Source: Duganella sp. BuS-21
Lineage (GTDB): Bacteria; Pseudomonadota; Gammaproteobacteria; Burkholderiales; Burkholderiaceae_D
Reading direction: 5' to 3'
NCBI GenBank assembly: GCA_041874725.1
Contig: CP097466.1
Coordinates: 5,270,001-5,334,000 of the forward strand
Length of the DNA stretch: 64,000 nucleotides
A model generated the notes under the pieces. It had not been told where the DNA came from, made no database searches, and saw only the letters and a list, made by a program, of their open reading frames with translations. Below, piece by piece: positions 44,133 to 54,146 of this stretch. Positions within the stretch are counted from its first letter, which is position 1. Each line of letters opens with the position of its first letter. Position numbers and translations under genes: made by a program.

Positions 44133-45266
44133 TCAGGTACGTTGATGGCGCGAGAAGAACTCCAGCATCATCTTGCTGGCGTCCGGTCCGGCTTTGGCGT
44201 TGAAGGCCAGCGCGGGATCGCCGCCGCTCCATGCGTGCTCCAGTTGTTCGATGGGCGCCACGCGCAGCACGAGTTTTCGGCCGGCGTAGAAGTCGTGCAG
44301 CCGGTGGGCGTTGTGGCGGCCGCGCGGTTTGTGCGTGACCTTGGCCGGTTCGTTCAGGCGGTTCAGCAGCAGGCTTTGACGCATCAACTGGACCTGGTTG
44401 ATCGGGCGCACCACGTAGTCGCTCTCACCTTGTATCAGGATGGTGGGCATGCCGGGGAACTGCGGGTGGCGTTGCAGGATTTCGTTGACGGCGACGTCGG
44501 CGCGCAGGCCCGGTGCACCGTGGCGCATCACGCCCAGCGCGCCGAGCGTGCTGTGGCCGGCGCCGAAGGCGGGGCCGGAGTGCAGGCCCACCGCAGCGAA
44601 AAGACGTGGATGATTCAGCGCCAGGATGTTGGCCATGCCGGCGCCGGCGGAGATGCCGGCGACGTAGATGCGCGAGCGGTCGATCGGGTATTGCGTCAGT
44701 ACTTTGTGGATGATGCCGACGATGGTGGGGACGTCGCCGCCGCCGTGCTGCGTGTCGCGGTCGTACCACTTCCAACATCGATGCGGGTGGCTGCTGGTCA
44801 GTTGTTGCGGGTAGAGGACGGCGTAGCCTTTTTTCTCGGCCCACAGGTTCATGCGCGTACCTTGCGCCAGTTGGGTCGCGGTTTGCTGACAGCCGTGCAG
44901 CATGACGATCAGCGGCAGGCCTTTGCTTGCGGCGCGTTCCGGGACGTTGTTGGGCAGGTAGAGCCAGTAATTCATGCGCTGCCCGCCCGCAGTGGGGACG
45001 TGGGAGGACAGCCATTTGCCGGGAGCGACGGGCGACGGTGCGGCGGCGGTGCGCGCCGTGGTGGGCTTGGCAGGTCTGGCGGCGGCCGGCTTCGCGACCG
45101 GTGCGGCACGCGGCTTGGTGAGGGGCGTGGCGGCGTGCGGCTTGGCGGCCGCGCGCTTGGCGGCCGCGCGCTTGGGTTTGGGTGGCGCGGCGGCGGCGGC
45201 GAACAATTTCGCCGTGCGCGTACCGGCACGTATCAGACTTCGCAGCAGCTTACCGGACTTGACCAT
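44133..45266 (-). CDS. PHB depolymerase family esterase (LpqC-like)
   Basis: A 377-residue alpha/beta hydrolase. The N-terminal 90 residues are a low-complexity Lys/Ala/Pro region (PKPKRAAAKRAAAKPHAA), as in several members. The catalytic domain shows LPLIVMLHGCQQTATQ (oxyanion), the nucleophile GISAGAGMAN (about 215), ILIQGESDYVV for the aspartate and an HAWSGG histidine near the end. Relatives degrade short-chain polyhydroxyalkanoate or feruloyl esters. No clear secretion signal is present, so location is uncertain. Confidence 0.87.
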   Translation of the reverse strand: MVKSGKLLRSLIRAGTRTAKLFAAAAAPPKPKRAAAKRAAAKPHAATPLTKPRAAPVAKPAAARPAKPTTARTAAAPSPVAPGKWLSSHVPTAGGQRMNYWLYLPNNVPERAASKGLPLIVMLHGCQQTATQLAQGTRMNLWAEKKGYAVLYPQQLTSSHPHRCWKWYDRDTQHGGGDVPTIVGIIHKVLTQYPIDRSRIYVAGISAGAGMANILALNHPRLFAAVGLHSGPAFGAGHSTLGALGVMRHGAPGLRADVAVNEILQRHPQFPGMPTILIQGESDYVVRPINQVQLMRQSLLLNRLNEPAKVTHKPRGRHNAHRLHDFYAGRKLVLRVAPIEQLEHAWSGGDPALAFNAKAGPDASKMMLEFFSRHQRT

Positions 45267-45333
45267 CGCAACACTCCTATTGTTGCAAAATAGTCTAGCG
45301 GAAAGCCGCCGCTGCCAACGTTCGGCAGCGCGC

Positions 45334-48300
45334 TTAGCGCTGCATGGATTCCCACACTTTCAGCAAACGCTTGGCCGATACCGGCATCGGCGTGCGCAGT
45401 TCCTGGGCGAACAGCGACACGCGCAATTCTTCAAGCATCCAGCGGAATTCCACCATCTTCGGATCGGTGTTCTTGCCGGCCGATTTTTCACGGTTGGCGC
45501 GCTGATACAGCGTGGCGGCCTGCTGCCACTCTGCCATCAATTTCGTATCGCGGGATGGGTCGCCGCGCAGCTTTTCGATCCGCACGTTCATCGCCTTCAG
45601 ATAGCGCGGGAAGTGCGACAGCTGGCTGTAGTCGTTCTCCATCAGGAAGCGCTTGTGCACCAGGCCTTGTAGTTGCTGCTGCATGTCCTGCGCCGCCTGC
45701 TGCGGCAAGCCTTGCAGGCGCTTGGGCATGCCGTGGAATTCGGTCAGCACCTGCGATAGCAAGCGCGCGATCTCGTTCACCAGCAGCACCAGGCGCGACT
45801 TGCCCTCTTCCTTGCGCTTGCTGAAGCTGGCGGCGTCGATCGGCAACGGGTCTTGCAGGCAGGCGATGTCCAACGCCTTGTTGATGATCTGCTCGCGCAG
45901 TTCTTCCTGCGTGCCCATGCTCATGAACTGCATGCCCATTTGCTGCAGGCCCGGGATGCTCTTTTCGATGAACTTGATCTGATCCTTCATCTGCAAGGCG
46001 AACAGGCGTCGCAGGCCGACGCGGTGCGTGCGGGCGGCTACCGTTGGATCGTCGAAGACTTCGAGGTCGCAGTGCGTGCCTTTGTCCACCAGCGCCGGGA
46101 AGCCGATCAGGGTCAGCTTGCCTTGGGCGATTTCCAGTAGTTCGGGCAGTTCGTCGAAGGTCCAGGAGGTCAGGTTGGTCAGCGTGATGTTGCTGGTTGG
46201 TGCGGCAGGCGCTATATGGGTGCCCGCTTTCGCGGGAGCGACGGTGCCTTTCGCTGGTGCGGTGCTTTTCGCCGGGGCGATGGCGCGCGCGGCGACGGTA
46301 CTCTGCGGACCGGAGGCTTCCGCCATCTTCTGGAAGCTTTCGCGCGCCTGTATGCCGTACTCCGCCTGCAAGGTGGCGAGGTTGCGGCCCATGTCCAGCT
46401 GGCGGCCATGCTCGTCGATCACCTTGAAGTTCATGAAGTGGTGCGCAGGCAGCGTCTCGGGCTTGAAGTCCGTGGTCAGCGGCGTGATCGTGATCTGCGC
46501 GCGGATGTCGGCGATGATCGCGTCGATCAACTCACCACGGCCGAAGGCGTGCTTCTGCTCCACCCGCTCGCAGAACTTGGCCGCGTAATCGGGCAGCGGC
46601 ACGCAATGACGGCGCAGCTTCTGCGGCAGGGATTTCAGCAGCAGATGCACCTTCTCCTTCAACATGCCCGGCACCAGCCACTCGCAACGCTCGCGCGACA
46701 GCTGGTTCAATGCATACAACGGCACCGCCAGCGTCACGCCATCGCGCATGCTGCCCGGTTCGAAGTGATAGGTCAGCGCCAGCTCCAGCCCCGAAGCGTT
46801 CATGATCTTCGGGAACAGGTCGGTGGTCACGCCGGCCGCTTCGTGGCGCATCAGCTCATCGCGGTTCAGGAACAACAGCTTCGGCTCCTTGGCCGTAACG
46901 TCCTTGTGCCACTTCTCGAAACCGGCGCCGTTGACCACGTCCGCCGGAATCAGCTTGTCGTAGAAGGCGGCGATCAATTCATCGTCCACCAGCACGTCCT
47001 GGCGGCGCGACTTGTGCTCAAGGTTCTCGATATCCTTGATCATCTTGTGGTTGTGCGCGAAGAACGGCGCACGCGTCTCGTAGTCGCCGCCCACCAGCGC
47101 ATCGCGAATCAAGATCTCGCGCGCCTCGGCCGGGTTGAACAAGCCGTAGTTGATGCGGCGCTGGCTGTACACCACCAGCCCGTACAAGGTGGCGCGCTCG
47201 GACGCGGTGACCTGCGCCGATTTCTTCTCCCAGCGCGGTTCGCCCCACGATTTCTTCAGCAGGTGGCCGCCGACCTTCTCCAGCCACTCCGGCTGGATCT
47301 GCGCGATGCAACGCGCGTACAGGCGCGTGGTGTCCACCAGTTCCGCCGCCATGATCCACTTGCCCGGCTTCTTGCTCAGCGAGGAGCCAGGCCAGATATG
47401 GAACTTGATGCCACGCGCGCCCAGGAAGCCTGGATCGTCTTCCTGCTTGAAACCGACGTTGCCCAGCAAGCCGGTCAACAGCGCCATGTGCAGGTTTTCG
47501 TAGGTGGCCGGCAGCTCGTTCAGGCGCCAGCCCTGCTCTTTCACGATGGTGAGCAGTTGCGAGTGGACGTCGCGCCATTCGCGCAGGCGCAGCTGCGACA
47601 GGAAGTTGCTGCGGCAGTTGTCCTGCAACTGGCGGTTGGTCTTCTTGTGCTCGATCGCGTTCTCGAACCAGCTCCAGATCTTGAGGTAGCTGAGGAACTC
47701 GGACTTCTCGTCGGCGAACTTCTTGTGCGCCTCGTCGGCCGCCTGCTGGTGCTCCAGCGGACGGTCGCGCGGATCCTGCACCGACAGCGCCGAAGCGATG
47801 ATCAGCACTTCGTTCAGGCAGACGTTGTCCAGCGCGGCCAGAATCATGCGGCCCACGCGCGGATCGAGCGGCAGCTTGGCCAGCTTGTTGCCGAGCGGCG
47901 TAATCTGGTTGTATTCGTCGACCGCGCCCAGCTCCTGCAGCAGCTGGTAGCCGTCGGCGATGGCGCGCGCCAGCGGCGGTTCGATGAACGGAAAGGTCTC
48001 GACATCGGCCAGGTGCAGGGTCTTCATGCGCAGGATGACGGAGGCCAGCGACGACCGCAGGATCTCCGGTTCCGTGAACTTCGGACGCTGCAGATAGTCC
48101 TGCTCTTCGTACAGGCGGATACAGACGCCGTCGGCCACGCGGCCGCAACGGCCGGCGCGCTGGTTGGCGGCCGACTGCGCGATCGGTTCGATCTGCAGCT
48201 GTTCGACCTTGTTGCGGTAGCTGTAGCGCTTCACGCGCGCCAGGCCGGCGTCCACCACGTAGCGGATGCCCGGCACGGTCAGCGAGGTCTCGGCCACGTT

Positions 48301-49500
48301 GGTGGACAGGACGATGCGGCGCGCGTTGGTCAGCTTGAACACGCGCTCCTGCTCCTCGGCCGACAGGCGGGCGAACAACGGCAGGATCTCCACGTGCGGC
48401 GGGTGATGCTTGCGCAGCGCCTCGGCGGCGTCGCGGATTTCGCGTTCGCCGGGCAGGAACACCAGCACATCGCCCGAGCCCAGGCGGGCCAGTTCATCGA
48501 CGGCGTCCACCACGGCGTCCATCAGGTCGCGCTTTTCACGGGCGGCGGCGGTACGCGCGCCCTTGCCTTCCGCATTCGCGATGGCGACGGCGTTGCCGCC
48601 CGGGTTGGCCTTGTTCGGGACATCGCTCTCGATCGGGCGGTAGCGCACCTCCACCTTGTACAGGCGGCCCGACACCTCGATCACCGGCGCCGGCTTCTCC
48701 GGCGTGCCGAAGTGGCGCGCGAAACGGTCGGCGTCGATGGTGGCCGAGGTGATGATGACCTTCAGGTCGGGACGGCGCGGCAGCAGCTGCTTCAGGTAGC
48801 CGAGCAGGAAGTCGATGTTCAGGCTGCGCTCGTGCGCCTCATCGATGATGATGGTGTCGTAGCCCTTGAGCAGCGGGTCGCTTTGGGTTTCGGTCAGCAG
48901 GATACCGTCGGTCATCAGCTTGACCGAGGCGCCCTTTTGCAGCGTGTCGGCGAAGCGCACCTTGAAGCCCACGTGTACGCCCAGCGGCGAGCCCAGTTCC
49001 GCCGCGATGCGCTTGGCGGTCGACGAAGCGGCGATACGGCGCGGCTGCGTGTGGCCGATCAGGCCTTTCTGGCCGCGTCCCAGCTCCAGGCAGATCTTCG
49101 GCAGCTGGGTGGTCTTGCCGGAACCGGTTTCACCGCAGACGATGATGACCTGGTTGTTCTGCAGCGCCTCGGCGATTTCCTGGCGACGGCCGGAGACCGG
49201 CAGGTCTTCGGGATAGGTAATCGGCGGCAGCGGATTGCGGAAATTGCGCTCGGCCTCGCGCGCGGCCAGCTGTTCAGGCGTCAGGCGCGGCCGGGCCTCC
49301 CGGCGCTGGCCCTCGCCGCGCGGCCCGCCGTCGTTCCCGCGCACGCGGGAATCCACAGGGCGCTTCCCCTCCGGCGAAGCATGGATTCCCGCCTGCGCGG
49401 GAACGACAGGGGACTGCTTGCGAGATACTGGCCGAGTACCGGATCTGGCATCTTGCGGCACTTGAATCGGCTTTTTTGGCTTGTTGCTGGCTTCTGGCAT
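45334..49500 (-). CDS. hrpA: ATP-dependent RNA helicase HrpA (DEAH box)
   Basis: A 1388-residue DEAH helicase, longer than the roughly 1300 of E. coli. Walker A is GETGSGKTTQ (about 131), DEAH is IIIDEAHERS (about 225), SAT is ITSATIDADRF, and motif VI is QRAGRCGR (about 447). Helicase-associated and DUF3418 C-terminal regions follow. In E. coli HrpA resolves stalled ribosomes and processes mRNA. Two extra segments derive from the dispersed palindromic repeat: residues about 31-58 and 1087-1095. It is divergent from argA with 55 bp between start codons. Confidence 0.95.
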   Translation of the reverse strand: MPEASNKPKKPIQVPQDARSGTRPVSRKQSPVVPAQAGIHASPEGKRPVDSRVRGNDGGPRGEGQRREARPRLTPEQLAAREAERNFRNPLPPITYPEDLPVSGRRQEIAEALQNNQVIIVCGETGSGKTTQLPKICLELGRGQKGLIGHTQPRRIAASSTAKRIAAELGSPLGVHVGFKVRFADTLQKGASVKLMTDGILLTETQSDPLLKGYDTIIIDEAHERSLNIDFLLGYLKQLLPRRPDLKVIITSATIDADRFARHFGTPEKPAPVIEVSGRLYKVEVRYRPIESDVPNKANPGGNAVAIANAEGKGARTAAAREKRDLMDAVVDAVDELARLGSGDVLVFLPGEREIRDAAEALRKHHPPHVEILPLFARLSAEEQERVFKLTNARRIVLSTNVAETSLTVPGIRYVVDAGLARVKRYSYRNKVEQLQIEPIAQSAANQRAGRCGRVADGVCIRLYEEQDYLQRPKFTEPEILRSSLASVILRMKTLHLADVETFPFIEPPLARAIADGYQLLQELGAVDEYNQITPLGNKLAKLPLDPRVGRMILAALDNVCLNEVLIIASALSVQDPRDRPLEHQQAADEAHKKFADEKSEFLSYLKIWSWFENAIEHKKTNRQLQDNCRSNFLSQLRLREWRDVHSQLLTIVKEQGWRLNELPATYENLHMALLTGLLGNVGFKQEDDPGFLGARGIKFHIWPGSSLSKKPGKWIMAAELVDTTRLYARCIAQIQPEWLEKVGGHLLKKSWGEPRWEKKSAQVTASERATLYGLVVYSQRRINYGLFNPAEAREILIRDALVGGDYETRAPFFAHNHKMIKDIENLEHKSRRQDVLVDDELIAAFYDKLIPADVVNGAGFEKWHKDVTAKEPKLLFLNRDELMRHEAAGVTTDLFPKIMNASGLELALTYHFEPGSMRDGVTLAVPLYALNQLSRERCEWLVPGMLKEKVHLLLKSLPQKLRRHCVPLPDYAAKFCERVEQKHAFGRGELIDAIIADIRAQITITPLTTDFKPETLPAHHFMNFKVIDEHGRQLDMGRNLATLQAEYGIQARESFQKMAEASGPQSTVAARAIAPAKSTAPAKGTVAPAKAGTHIAPAAPTSNITLTNLTSWTFDELPELLEIAQGKLTLIGFPALVDKGTHCDLEVFDDPTVAARTHRVGLRRLFALQMKDQIKFIEKSIPGLQQMGMQFMSMGTQEELREQIINKALDIACLQDPLPIDAASFSKRKEEGKSRLVLLVNEIARLLSQVLTEFHGMPKRLQGLPQQAAQDMQQQLQGLVHKRFLMENDYSQLSHFPRYLKAMNVRIEKLRGDPSRDTKLMAEWQQAATLYQRANREKSAGKNTDPKMVEFRWMLEELRVSLFAQELRTPMPVSAKRLLKVWESMQR
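46219..46242. repeat. Half copy of the palindromic repeat within hrpA
   Basis: GTGCCCGCTTTCGCGGGAGCGAC matches one arm of the repeat at 162-242. It is translated in frame in HrpA as APAKAGTH within an Ala/Pro/Lys-rich linker (about residues 1075-1100), a region absent from the compact part of the protein. Confidence 0.75.
49329..49407. repeat. Composite palindromic repeat within the hrpA 5' coding region
   Basis: Two inverted arms (CGTCGTTCCCGCGCACGCGG... and the reverse) flank a spacer of about 25 bases, the same architecture as at 162-242. It stays in frame in hrpA and encodes PAQAGIHASPEGKRPVDSR followed by VRGND, peptides typical of translated copies of this repeat. Confidence 0.88.
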
Positions 49501-49542
49501 TGTTTTTTACAAAGGTTTTGGCGCGGACGTCGCGCCCCGAAT

Positions 49543-49548
49543 TATAAT
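49543..49548 (+). promoter_or_regulatory. Probable -10 element of argA
   Basis: A perfect TATAAT ends seven bases before the argA ATG at 49556; a TTGGCG lies 19 bp upstream of it as a poor -35. If used, the mRNA would be leaderless or nearly so. An alternative start ATG overlaps the element itself. Confidence 0.5.
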
Positions 49549-49555
49549 GCGGCTA

Positions 49556-50866
49556 ATGGAAAACCCTACCCAATTCGTCCAATGGCTGCGTTCCGTCGCG
49601 CCTTACATCCACGCTTTCCGCGGCAAGACCTTCGTGGTCGCCTTCCCTGGTGAACTGGTGGCCGCCGGCGCCTTGCCGGTGCTGGCACACGACCTGTCGC
49701 TGCTGCACGCGCTCGATATCAACGTCACCGTGATCTACGGCTCGCGTCCGCAAGTGGCCGAACAACTGGCCTTGCGCAACGTCGAAGGCCGCTTCCACAA
49801 CGGTTTGCGCATCACCGACACGGCCGCCATGGAGTGCGCCAAGGAAGCCGCCGGCGAACTGCGCCTCGACATCGAGGCCGCCTTCAGCCAGGGCTTGCCG
49901 AACACGCCGATGTCGAATGCGGCCATCCGTATCATTTCAGGCAACTTCATCACCGCCCGGCCGCTCGGCGTGATCGACGGCGTGGACCTGGAACTGACCG
50001 GCGTCACCCGCAAGGTGGACGCCGAGACTATCCACTCCATCCTCGGTTCGGACGGCCTGGTGCTGCTGTCGCCGCTGGGCTTCTCGCCGACCGGCGAAGC
50101 CTTCAACCTGACCATGGAGGACGTGGCCTGCAGCACCGCCATCGCCCTGCACGCCGACAAGCTGATCTTCATCACCGAAACGCCGATGATGACCGACGCC
50201 GGCGGCTCCGAGATCCGCGAACTGTCCTCGCACCAGGCCGAAGCCGTGCTGATGGCCGGCTTCCTGCCCGACGCCACCGCCTTCTACCTGCGGCACTGCA
50301 TCAAGGCCTGCGACAACGGCGTGGAGCGCTCGCACATCGTCTCGTTCAATATGGACGGCTCGGCGCTGCTGGAGCTGTTCACCCACGATGGCGTGGGCAC
50401 CATGATCTCGCACGAGAACCTGGAATCGCTGCGCATCGCCACCATCGAGGACGTCGGCGGCATCATCAAGCTGATCGAACCGCTGGAGGCGGACGGCACG
50501 CTGGTCAAGCGCGGCCGCGAGCTGATCGAGCGCGAAATCGAGATGTTCTCGGTCATCGAGCACGATGGCGTGATCTTCGGCTGCGCCGCGCTGTACCCGT
50601 TCCCGGAACAGAAAATGGCCGAAATGGCATGCCTGACCGTCAACCCGGAAGTTCAGGGCCAGGGCGACGGCGACCGCATCCTCAAGCACATGGAAAACCG
50701 CGCCCGCGCGCTCGGCATCAACAAGCTGTTCGTGCTGACCACGCGCACCGCGCACTGGTTCATCAAGCGCGGCTTCGCGCCGGCCACCGTCGACGCCCTG
50801 CCGAAGGACCGTCAGCGCATGTATAACTGGCAGCGCAAATCCCAGGTTTTGATTAAGACCTTATAA
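49556..50866 (+). CDS. argA: Amino-acid N-acetyltransferase (N-acetylglutamate synthase)
   Basis: A 436-residue two-domain enzyme for the first step of arginine synthesis (acetyl-CoA plus glutamate). The amino-acid-kinase-like domain (about 1-280; FRGKTFVVAFPGELV, NVTVIYGSRPQVAEQL, AIRIISGNFITARPLGVIDG) binds arginine as inhibitor. The GNAT domain (about 295-436) contains VNPEVQGQGDGDRILKHME, the acetyl-CoA loop. I start at MENPTQF; an ATG three codons earlier lies in the -10 box. yggX follows 36 bp later. Confidence 0.95.
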   Translation: MENPTQFVQWLRSVAPYIHAFRGKTFVVAFPGELVAAGALPVLAHDLSLLHALDINVTVIYGSRPQVAEQLALRNVEGRFHNGLRITDTAAMECAKEAAGELRLDIEAAFSQGLPNTPMSNAAIRIISGNFITARPLGVIDGVDLELTGVTRKVDAETIHSILGSDGLVLLSPLGFSPTGEAFNLTMEDVACSTAIALHADKLIFITETPMMTDAGGSEIRELSSHQAEAVLMAGFLPDATAFYLRHCIKACDNGVERSHIVSFNMDGSALLELFTHDGVGTMISHENLESLRIATIEDVGGIIKLIEPLEADGTLVKRGRELIEREIEMFSVIEHDGVIFGCAALYPFPEQKMAEMACLTVNPEVQGQGDGDRILKHMENRARALGINKLFVLTTRTAHWFIKRGFAPATVDALPKDRQRMYNWQRKSQVLIKTL

Positions 50867-50902
50867 TCTCGTTTTTGACCACAAGCTTTAGGAGCAACCC
50901 AT

Positions 50903-51175
50903 ATGGCCCGCACCGTGCAATGCATCAAACTCAACAAGGAAGCCGAGGGCTTGGACTTCCCGCCGTATCCGGGTGAACTGGGTAAGAAAATCTACGAGTC
51001 GGTGTCGAAAGAAGCCTGGGCCGCCTGGCTCAAGCACCAGACCATGCTGGTCAACGAAAACCGCCTGAACCTGGCCGACCAGCGCGCCCGCAAATACCTG
51101 GCGACGCAGATGGAGAAGCACTTCTTCGGCGACGGCGCCGATGCGGCGCAGGGCTACGTGCCGCCAGCCGATTAA
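50903..51175 (+). CDS. yggX: Fe(2+)-trafficking protein / oxidative damage protection protein
   Basis: A 90-residue Ygg[31 protein letters not shown] at the start with the conserved cysteine (C7), then [19 protein letters not shown] and a tail QMEKHFFG. It protects iron-sulfur proteins from oxidative damage and may move iron. A ribosome-binding site (TTTAGGAG) precedes the ATG. It probably shares transcription with argA. Confidence 0.95.
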   Translation: MARTVQCIKLNKEAEGLDFPPYPGELGKKIYESVSKEAWAAWLKHQTMLVNENRLNLADQRARKYLATQMEKHFFGDGADAAQGYVPPAD

Positions 51176-51244
51176 ACCGCTACCCTGCATGCTTTAGCCA
51201 CCCAGCATGCGTCACCACTTAAGGGGCGGACCAGGTCCGGGACA

Positions 51245-51275
51245 GGGGCTTCGCCCCGCCGGCCCATGGGCCGGC
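51245..51275. terminator. Tandem palindromes between yggX and rpiA
   Basis: GGGGC-TTC-GCCCC (51245-51257) is followed at once by the perfect 18-bp palindrome GCCGGCCCATGGGCCGGC (51258-51275). They lie between two convergent genes and likely block read-through in both directions, though there is no T-run. Confidence 0.55.
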
Positions 51276-51294
51276 CCCTGCGTGGCAGTACGGG

Positions 51295-51972
51295 TTAAAA
51301 CGTCAGCGTCTTCACGCCTTCAGCAGTCCCCAGCAAGCACACATTGGCGCCACGCGCCGCGAACAAGCCCACCGCAATCACGCCCACGATCTGGTTGATC
51401 TGCGCTTCCAGCGCCTTCGGCTCGGTAATAGACAATCCCGCCACATCCAGCAGATAACCGCCGTTATCGGTCACAAACGCCTCGTCCGTGCCCGGCTTCA
51501 GGCGCAGCTTCGGCGTGCCGCCCAGCTTGGCCAGCTCGCGCGCCACCGACGCACGCGCCATCGGAATCACTTCCACCGGCAGCGCGAACTTGCCCATCAC
51601 GTCGACCAGCTTGGAACCGTCGGCGATGCAGACGAACGACTTCGACACCGAAGCGACGATTTTCTCGCGCGTCAGCGCCGCGCCGCCGCCCTTGATCATG
51701 GCGCCGGAATGGTCGATTTCATCGGCGCCGTCGATGTACACGGCGATTTCCGCCACGTCGTTCAGGTCGAACACCTCGATGCCATGGCCGCGCAGGCGGG
51801 CGGCGGTCGCTTCCGAGGACGCCACGGTGCCCTTGATCTTGTCCTTGATCTTGGCCAGTTCATCGATGAAGAAATTGGCGGTGGAGCCGGTGCCCACGCC
51901 GATGATCTGGTTTTCCACCACATAGGCGATGGCGGCACGGGCTACGGCTTGTTTCAGTTCGTCTTGAGTCAT
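51295..51972 (-). CDS. rpiA: Ribose-5-phosphate isomerase A
   Basis: A 225-residue RpiA, interconverting ribose-5-phosphate and ribulose-5-phosphate in the pentose phosphate pathway. Signatures: [15 protein letters not shown] (about 26), [16 protein letters not shown], the catalytic DGADEID (about 81), [14 protein letters not shown] (catalytic Glu) and [12 protein letters not shown]. Length matches the family. It stands alone, convergent with yggX and divergent from the CheY-like gene with about 220 bp in between. Confidence 0.97.
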   Translation of the reverse strand: MTQDELKQAVARAAIAYVVENQIIGVGTGSTANFFIDELAKIKDKIKGTVASSEATAARLRGHGIEVFDLNDVAEIAVYIDGADEIDHSGAMIKGGGAALTREKIVASVSKSFVCIADGSKLVDVMGKFALPVEVIPMARASVARELAKLGGTPKLRLKPGTDEAFVTDNGGYLLDVAGLSITEPKALEAQINQIVGVIAVGLFAARGANVCLLGTAEGVKTLTF

Positions 51973-52193
51973 GATAAATACATAAGAGAGGGGAAATCGG
52001 ATGGCGCTATTTTACCATCCCGCGTTTTGCCTAAAAATTGATCAAAAATTGCTTCAAGACAACACTCATGGGCGTGCGGTGTCGCAGACTTGCACAAGAG
52101 TACAAAGCAAGCAACACCGGCCATTGCCAAGGGCGCCGGATATGCGAGAATGATTCCAAACAGCAGCTTCAAACACATCGCCAGGGGTGAGAC

Positions 52194-52565
52194 ATGACAA
52201 CTACCAAAACCGTCTTGATTGTCGATGACAGCCGCGTATCGCGCATGATGGCGCGGCAGTACATCGCCAGCCTGCACGCCGACTGGATCGTCGAAGAAGC
52301 AGCCACCGGCGAGGAATCGCTGGTCAAGGCACGCCACACGGCGCCGGACCTGATCCTGATGGATGTGAACATGCCCGGCATGGGCGGCATCGCCGCCGCC
52401 GAGCAGCTGCGCCAGGAATTTCCCGCCGTGCCGATCTCGCTGCTGACGGCCAACGTGCAAACCGCCACGCGCGAGCGCGCCACCGCCATGGGCATCGGCT
52501 TCGTCGAAAAGCCGATCACCGAAGCGCGCATCGCGCAACTGCTGGCCATCCTGGAAGCCGCATAG
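52194..52565 (+). CDS. CheY-like response regulator
   Basis: A 123-residue single receiver domain: VLIVDDSRVSRMMARQYI, phospho-Asp in LILMDVNMPGMGG (about 54), and VEKPITEARI with the lysine. It has no output domain and is followed two bases later by a CheC-type phosphatase gene and then a diguanylate cyclase, suggesting a small signalling module separate from the main chemotaxis operon. Confidence 0.93.
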   Translation: MTTTKTVLIVDDSRVSRMMARQYIASLHADWIVEEAATGEESLVKARHTAPDLILMDVNMPGMGGIAAAEQLRQEFPAVPISLLTANVQTATRERATAMGIGFVEKPITEARIAQLLAILEAA

Positions 52566-52567
52566 CC

Positions 52568-53194
52568 ATGTTCATGCTCTCGGCACTGGAAAACGATGCG
52601 CTGATCGAGATCTTCAACATCGGCGTGGGCCAGGCGGCGGCGGCCATGAGCGCCATCGTCAACGAGGCGGTGCGCATGTCGGTGCCGTCGATCAGTTTCA
52701 TTCCGCGCGCCGAAGCGGCGCGCCTGCTCGGCCGCGCGGACGGCGCGCCGGAACGCATCTGCGGCGTCAGCCAGCACTACGACGGCGCCTTCGAGACCGA
52801 AGCCATCCTCATGTTCCCCGAAGATAAAAGCCTGGAGATCGTGCGGCTGATGGTGGGCGAGGCGGTGCCGCTCAAGGAGCTGACCGACATGGAGCAGGAA
52901 GCCATGTGCGAGATCGGCAACATCATGCTCAACTCCTGCGTCGGCACGCTGGCCAATATCTTCCAGCGCGAGCTGCAAGGATCGCTGCCGACCTACCACG
53001 TCGGCACCAGCGACGAAATCCTCACCGCCACCGGCAGCCAGGCCGACAGCGTGGTGCTGATGCTGCACATCGATTTTCTGCTGGAGCGGCACCAGATCCA
53101 CGGCTACGTCGCCTTCGTGCTGGACCTCTCGGCGCTGCACGACCTCAAGGACCAGATCAATATCTATATCGCGCGCGCGATGGGCCAGGGCTGA
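52568..53194 (+). CDS. CheC-type CheY-P phosphatase
   Basis: A 208-residue CheC/CheX-family protein. Two copies of the phosphatase signature are present: ALIEIFNIGVGQAAAAMSAIV (about 8-30) and MEQEAMCEIGNIMLNSCVGTL (about 109-130), each with the E/D...N pattern. Bacterial CheC removes phosphate from CheY. Two bases separate it from the regulator gene upstream, and seven from the cyclase downstream. Two-site arrangement is closer to CheC than CheX. Confidence 0.9.
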   Translation: MFMLSALENDALIEIFNIGVGQAAAAMSAIVNEAVRMSVPSISFIPRAEAARLLGRADGAPERICGVSQHYDGAFETEAILMFPEDKSLEIVRLMVGEAVPLKELTDMEQEAMCEIGNIMLNSCVGTLANIFQRELQGSLPTYHVGTSDEILTATGSQADSVVLMLHIDFLLERHQIHGYVAFVLDLSALHDLKDQINIYIARAMGQG

Positions 53195-53201
53195 GGGCGT
53201 C

Positions 53202-54142
<941 letters not shown>

Positions 54143-54146
<4 letters not shown>

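Noticed and set aside
46216..49653. 1145-codon plus-strand frame opposite hrpA
   Set aside because: Antisense shadow of a strongly conserved helicase; it also runs into the argA start region.
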